64,000 nucleotides of DNA from Lutibacter sp. (GTDB lineage Bacteria > Bacteroidota > Bacteroidia > Flavobacteriales > Flavobacteriaceae), in contig DAIDMK010000004.1 of assembly GCA_027449025.1 (NCBI GenBank), positions 62,001 through 126,000 of the forward strand. The letters are read 5' to 3'. Below, piece by piece: positions 60,579 to 64,000 of the stretch (the first letter of the stretch is position 1; each line of letters begins with the position of its first letter). The position numbers were made by a program, and so were the translations under genes. Below the pieces are notes generated by a model. It saw only the letters and a list, made by a program, of their open reading frames with translations. It did no database searches and had not been told where the DNA came from.

Positions 60579-61307
60579 TTAAATGAATGAGAATAAAATT
60601 GCTGCAATAACAGCCCCAATAATTGGCCCAACCACAGGAATCCAAGCGTATCCCCAATCACTGCTCCCTTTTACCGGTAAAATAGCATGCATAATTCTGG
60701 GACCTAAATCACGTGCAGGGTTAATTGCATACCCAGTTGTGCCTCCTAAAGACAAACCGATTGCCCACACTAAAAATGCAACAGGTAGTGCGCCAATTGA
60801 ACCCAAACCGACCGTTGCATGAGTTGATACACCTAAATCAATGCTTGGTCCAGCCAAGTAAAAAATTACAAATATTAAAACAAAGGTTCCAATAATTTCA
60901 CTAATTAAGTTTGAAAACGTATTTGGAATAGCTGGTCCAGTACTAAAACAAGCTAACTTACCGCCTTCGTCTTCCGTTACTTTAAAATGATCTTTATAAA
61001 ATAACCATACTAAAAACGCCCCTAACATCGCTCCAATCATTTCTCCAGCTATATATTCTGGAACTAAACCCCAAGAAAGTTTACCCGCTACTGCTAAACC
61101 CAATGTTACTGCTGGATTTAAATGAGCTCCACTATATGGTCCTGCAACTATAACGCCTACAAATACACCCAAGGCCCAACCTGTAGTTATGACTATCCAT
61201 CCCGAATTGTTACCTTTTGTTCCTTTTAATACAGCATTGGCTACTACTCCATTACCTAATAAAATAAGCAACATGGTGCCTAATATTTCTGCTACTAGAA
61301 TTGACAT
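60579..61307 (-). CDS. glpF: Glycerol facilitator (aquaglyceroporin)
   Basis: 242 residues, six helices and the two NPA loops: HLNPAVTLGLAV (about 62-73) and GYAINPARDLGPR (about 191-203). The Asp in NPARD marks the glycerol-conducting branch. The gene lies between glpK and the HAD gene in one operon. Confidence 0.96.
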   Translation of the reverse strand: MSILVAEILGTMLLILLGNGVVANAVLKGTKGNNSGWIVITTGWALGVFVGVIVAGPYSGAHLNPAVTLGLAVAGKLSWGLVPEYIAGEMIGAMLGAFLVWLFYKDHFKVTEDEGGKLACFSTGPAIPNTFSNLISEIIGTFVLIFVIFYLAGPSIDLGVSTHATVGLGSIGALPVAFLVWAIGLSLGGTTGYAINPARDLGPRIMHAILPVKGSSDWGYAWIPVVGPIIGAVIAAILFSFI

Positions 61308-61341
61308 AATTTAAATATTTTTATAATTATTAATTGCGTAT

Positions 61342-62838
61342 TTATTCTTCAATCCAGTTTTGAGCACATTTTACAGCTTTATGCCAGTAATGCAACATGT
61401 TTTCAACTTTTTCTTTATCTAATTTTGGATAGAATTCTCTGTCTATAATCCATTGGGATTGAATATCATCGACACTATCCCAATAACCCACTGCCAAACC
61501 GGCCAAATAAGCTGCTCCTAAAGCAGTAGTTTCCAGTGTTTTTGGGCGAATAATTTTAAATCCAAATAAATCCGATTGAATTTGCATTAACAAATCACTT
61601 GCTGCTGCGCCTCCATCAACTCTTAATTCAATACTTTTTTCACCCGCATCAGCTTCCATAGCTTTCACAATATCATACACCTGAAAAGCAATACCTTCTA
61701 GCGTTGCACGAGCAATATGATTATCTGTTGTACCACGAGTAATACCCATAATAACTCCACGCGCATATTGATCCCAGTATGGAGCACCTAAACCTGTAAG
61801 AGCAGGCACAAAATAAACACCACCATTGTCTTCTACAGTACTTGCTAATGAATTTATTCCTGGAGCAGTTTTAATTACCCTTGCGCCATCACGCAGCCAT
61901 TGAATCGCTGCACCACCAACAAATACACTTCCTTCTAATGCATAGGTAGTTTTTCCATTAATTTTCCATGCAACTGTAGTTAATAAGTTATTTTTAGAGT
62001 AAACCGCATTTTCGCCTGTATTCATCAACAAGAAACATCCTGTTCCATAGGTGTTTTTTACCATCCCTGGTTTAGTACACATTTGCCCAAACAAAGCAGC
62101 CTGTTGGTCACCGGCAATACCTGCAATAGGAATTTTTGTGGAGAATAACGTTGATGCTGCATTTCCGTATATTTCGCTACTTTGTTTTACTTCTGGCAAA
62201 ATAGCTTTGGGAATATTAAATAAATTCAATAATTCATCATCCCATTCCAGTGTATGAATATTAAGCAACATGGTGCGACTTGCGTTAGATACATCTGTAA
62301 TAAACATTTTTCCTCTGGTCAGTTTCCAAACTAACCAAGTATCAACGGTTCCAAAGCATAATTTTCCCTCTTCTGCTTTTTCTCTTGCACCTTCCACATT
62401 ATCCAAAATCCATTTCAATTTTGTTGCAGAAAAATAGGCATCTAACACCAAACCAGTTTTCTTTTTTATCAAATCAATATGACCTTCAGCTTTTAACTCA
62501 TCACAATATTTTGCAGTTCTGCGATCTTGCCATACAATAGCATTATAAATTGGTTCGCTGGTTTCGCGATCCCAAACTATGGTCGTTTCTCTCTGATTTG
62601 TAATCCCAATAGCTGCAATTCCTTCACCAGAAATTCCTTCTTGCGCAACCACTTCAGCCGCTACAGAAATTTGTGATGACCAAATTTCATTAGGGTTATG
62701 CTCTACCCAGCCTGGTTTAGGAAAAATTTGTTCAAAAGGTTTTTGCGACACCCTTACAATTTCCCCATTATGATTAAATAAAATCGCTCTAGAAGACGTA
62801 GTACCCTGATCTAACGCTAAAATTAATTTGCTCTTCAT
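61342..62838 (-). CDS. glpK: Glycerol kinase
   Basis: 498 residues, full length. [15 protein letters not shown] (ADP-binding start), [41 protein letters not shown] (glycerol site) and [27 protein letters not shown] near the C-terminus. Makes sn-glycerol-3-phosphate from imported glycerol. 34 bp upstream of glpF; 28 bp after glpD. Confidence 0.97.
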   Translation of the reverse strand: MKSKLILALDQGTTSSRAILFNHNGEIVRVSQKPFEQIFPKPGWVEHNPNEIWSSQISVAAEVVAQEGISGEGIAAIGITNQRETTIVWDRETSEPIYNAIVWQDRRTAKYCDELKAEGHIDLIKKKTGLVLDAYFSATKLKWILDNVEGAREKAEEGKLCFGTVDTWLVWKLTRGKMFITDVSNASRTMLLNIHTLEWDDELLNLFNIPKAILPEVKQSSEIYGNAASTLFSTKIPIAGIAGDQQAALFGQMCTKPGMVKNTYGTGCFLLMNTGENAVYSKNNLLTTVAWKINGKTTYALEGSVFVGGAAIQWLRDGARVIKTAPGINSLASTVEDNGGVYFVPALTGLGAPYWDQYARGVIMGITRGTTDNHIARATLEGIAFQVYDIVKAMEADAGEKSIELRVDGGAAASDLLMQIQSDLFGFKIIRPKTLETTALGAAYLAGLAVGYWDSVDDIQSQWIIDREFYPKLDKEKVENMLHYWHKAVKCAQNWIEE

Positions 62839-62866
62839 AATATAAGATATGGTTTTAAATGATTGA

Positions 62867-64000
62867 TTATAAAATATAATTTGAGGTTACTTGTTCATAT
62901 TCCTTTACTTGGTCTAATTGCCAAGCTTGACTTTCTCCTAATTCAGCCGCCATGATTTTAGCAACTTGTGGCGCCATTTTGATACTTTCTCTTGCATCTA
63001 AAAGCTGACATCTGGTTCTTCTGGCTAAAAAATCTTCCACATTACGAGCCATTTCGTATCTAACTGCCCAAAGTACTTGTGCATTAATAACACCTAAAGA
63101 TTCACTAATAAAATCATTCATTCCATCTTGCTGGGCCAATTTCAAAAGCTGATTTTCATCAGAACCATAGAAATATAAGGGATCTTCATGATTTACATTT
63201 TCTTTATATCCATGAATTTTTAAGTGTTTGGTTTTAGTTGGTATTTTAGCCCAACCATTTTTACTTTCAGTTTTATCCACTAAATCTTCTCCCATCTTTC
63301 TAAAAGTAGTCCATTTACCGCCAACAATCGTAAGCAAACCAGATGTTGATTCAAATATTTTATGGCTTCTGGAAATTTCTTTCGTTTTATTCCCACTATC
63401 TTTCGAGTACGCTAAAGGTCGCAGCCCGGCAAAAACACTTAACACATCACTTCTCTTAGGGGCTTTGGTTAAATAGCGGGAAGCAGTATTCAAAATAAAG
63501 TCAATTTCTGCTTCTAAGGCAACTGGTTCCAACGATTCCTTTTCAATTGGCGTATCCGTAGTGCCAACAACAACTTTGTTGTGCCATGGAACTAAAAACA
63601 ACACCCGTCCATCATCCGTTTTTGGTATCATTATGGCATCATCGTCAGGCAAAAATGACTTATCCAATACCAAGTGAACACCTTGGCTCGGCGAAATAGT
63701 TTTTTCAGCATTTGGAGAATCCATTTTTAAAACATCATCTGCAAAAACACCAGTAGCATTTACTACCTGCTTTCCTTTTATTTCGTATTCCTCTTTACCT
63801 TCTTCGTCATAAAACTTAACTCCGCTAACATTGCCCTCCTTATCTTTTAACAAACCTGTTACCGCACAATAATTTAGAACAATAGCACCTAATTCAACTG
63901 CACTTTGCAACACGTTAATTGCCAATCGAGTATCGTCAAACTGACCATCGTAATAAACAACGCCAGCAGAAATTTTATTGGGATTTATGGTAGAAATACG
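62867..64000 (-). CDS. glpD: Glycerol-3-phosphate dehydrogenase, partial (start beyond window)
   Basis: The open frame continues to the window edge (25 codons beyond the first internal start), so only the C-terminal 377 residues are seen. [22 protein letters not shown], then [32 protein letters not shown] (FAD/substrate) and [16 protein letters not shown] mark the FAD-dependent enzyme. It oxidises glycerol-3-phosphate and passes electrons to quinone. First gene of the operon as far as seen. Confidence 0.96.
   Translation of the reverse strand, partial: RISTINPNKISAGVVYYDGQFDDTRLAINVLQSAVELGAIVLNYCAVTGLLKDKEGNVSGVKFYDEEGKEEYEIKGKQVVNATGVFADDVLKMDSPNAEKTISPSQGVHLVLDKSFLPDDDAIMIPKTDDGRVLFLVPWHNKVVVGTTDTPIEKESLEPVALEAEIDFILNTASRYLTKAPKRSDVLSVFAGLRPLAYSKDSGNKTKEISRSHKIFESTSGLLTIVGGKWTTFRKMGEDLVDKTESKNGWAKIPTKTKHLKIHGYKENVNHEDPLYFYGSDENQLLKLAQQDGMNDFISESLGVINAQVLWAVRYEMARNVEDFLARRTRCQLLDARESIKMAPQVAKIMAAELGESQAWQLDQVKEYEQVTSNYIL

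Overview
The window looks like a chromosome segment of a member of Flavobacteriaceae (Bacteroidota). It is AT-rich, genes generally lack Shine-Dalgarno sequences, and many genes are preceded by the Bacteroidota -7 box TAnnTTTG. The gene content also fits: a BatA-type von Willebrand protein, DUF3276 (PUR-alpha-like), DUF5916, a succinyl-CoA/methylmalonyl-CoA route, and many lipoproteins. The presence of nosZ indicates an organism that can respire nitrous oxide.

Layout. 1-5.3 kb: the start of an esterase, a DUF4870 protein, and a leftward operon lolD-like / mtnN / BatA-like / dihydroorotase-like. 5.5-11.7 kb: a DUF5916 outer-membrane protein, sucC, a DUF3276 protein and an MsbA-like exporter. 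11.8-12.0 kb: a MITE-like foldback element. 12.3-14.7 kb: an envelope operon (YtxH, holin-like, hypothetical, AI-2E transporter) enclosed by two inverted copies of an 86-bp repeat. 14.9-18.1 kb: tRNA-Leu and tRNA-Lys, aroK, a phosphoribosyltransferase, a TPMT-like methyltransferase, an SDR and an S4 protein. 18.2-20.3 kb: an FKBP lipoprotein whose stop codon lies in the terminal repeat of an IS element with a frameshifted transposase. 21.2-28.6 kb: a clade II (Sec/lipoprotein type) nitrous oxide reductase cluster: fasciclin lipoprotein, cytochrome c, nosZ, membrane protein, nosL, nosD, nosF, nosY. 28.8 kb: meaB, whose mutase partners are at 49.5-52.9 kb. 30.2-34.8 kb: an operon of a divergent bS21, a GNAT, a sodium symporter and an alanine-racemase-like enzyme, headed by a strong palindromic operator, followed by an aminopeptidase. 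35.1-42.8 kb: hybrid-sensor kinase and response regulator, S37 peptidase, DUF4407, PhnA-like protein, M20 dipeptidase.

From 42.9 to 48.4 kb is a plastic accessory region: tRNA-Leu(UAG), tRNA-Thr(UGU) and tRNA-Thr(CGU), two of which have their 3' ends tandemly duplicated; a cassette-like series (lipoprotein, parDE, a parE relic) with attC-like repeats; and an IS982 element that has truncated a parE gene on one side and a probable MscS-type gene on the other. 48.4-52.9 kb: udk, a DivIC/FtsB-like protein, and both methylmalonyl-CoA mutase subunits. 53.5-58.7 kb: a divergently arranged envelope module (large outer-membrane barrel/coiled-coil protein, two small proteins, a lipoprotein with a C-terminal membrane helix, and an OmpA-like protein), flanked on both sides by decayed copies of the same MFS transporter tail in the same orientation. 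59.5-64 kb: the glycerol operon glpD (partial) - glpK - glpF - secreted HAD phosphatase.

The most unusual signals are the nos cluster with a lipid-anchored NosZ and an FNR/CRP-like upstream site; the divergent bS21 operon with two matching palindromes 115 bp apart; the envelope module between MFS relics; the attC-like cassettes; the recurrent duplication of gene 3' ends (sucC, two tRNAs); and a repeat family that supplies or abuts the stop codon of three unrelated genes.
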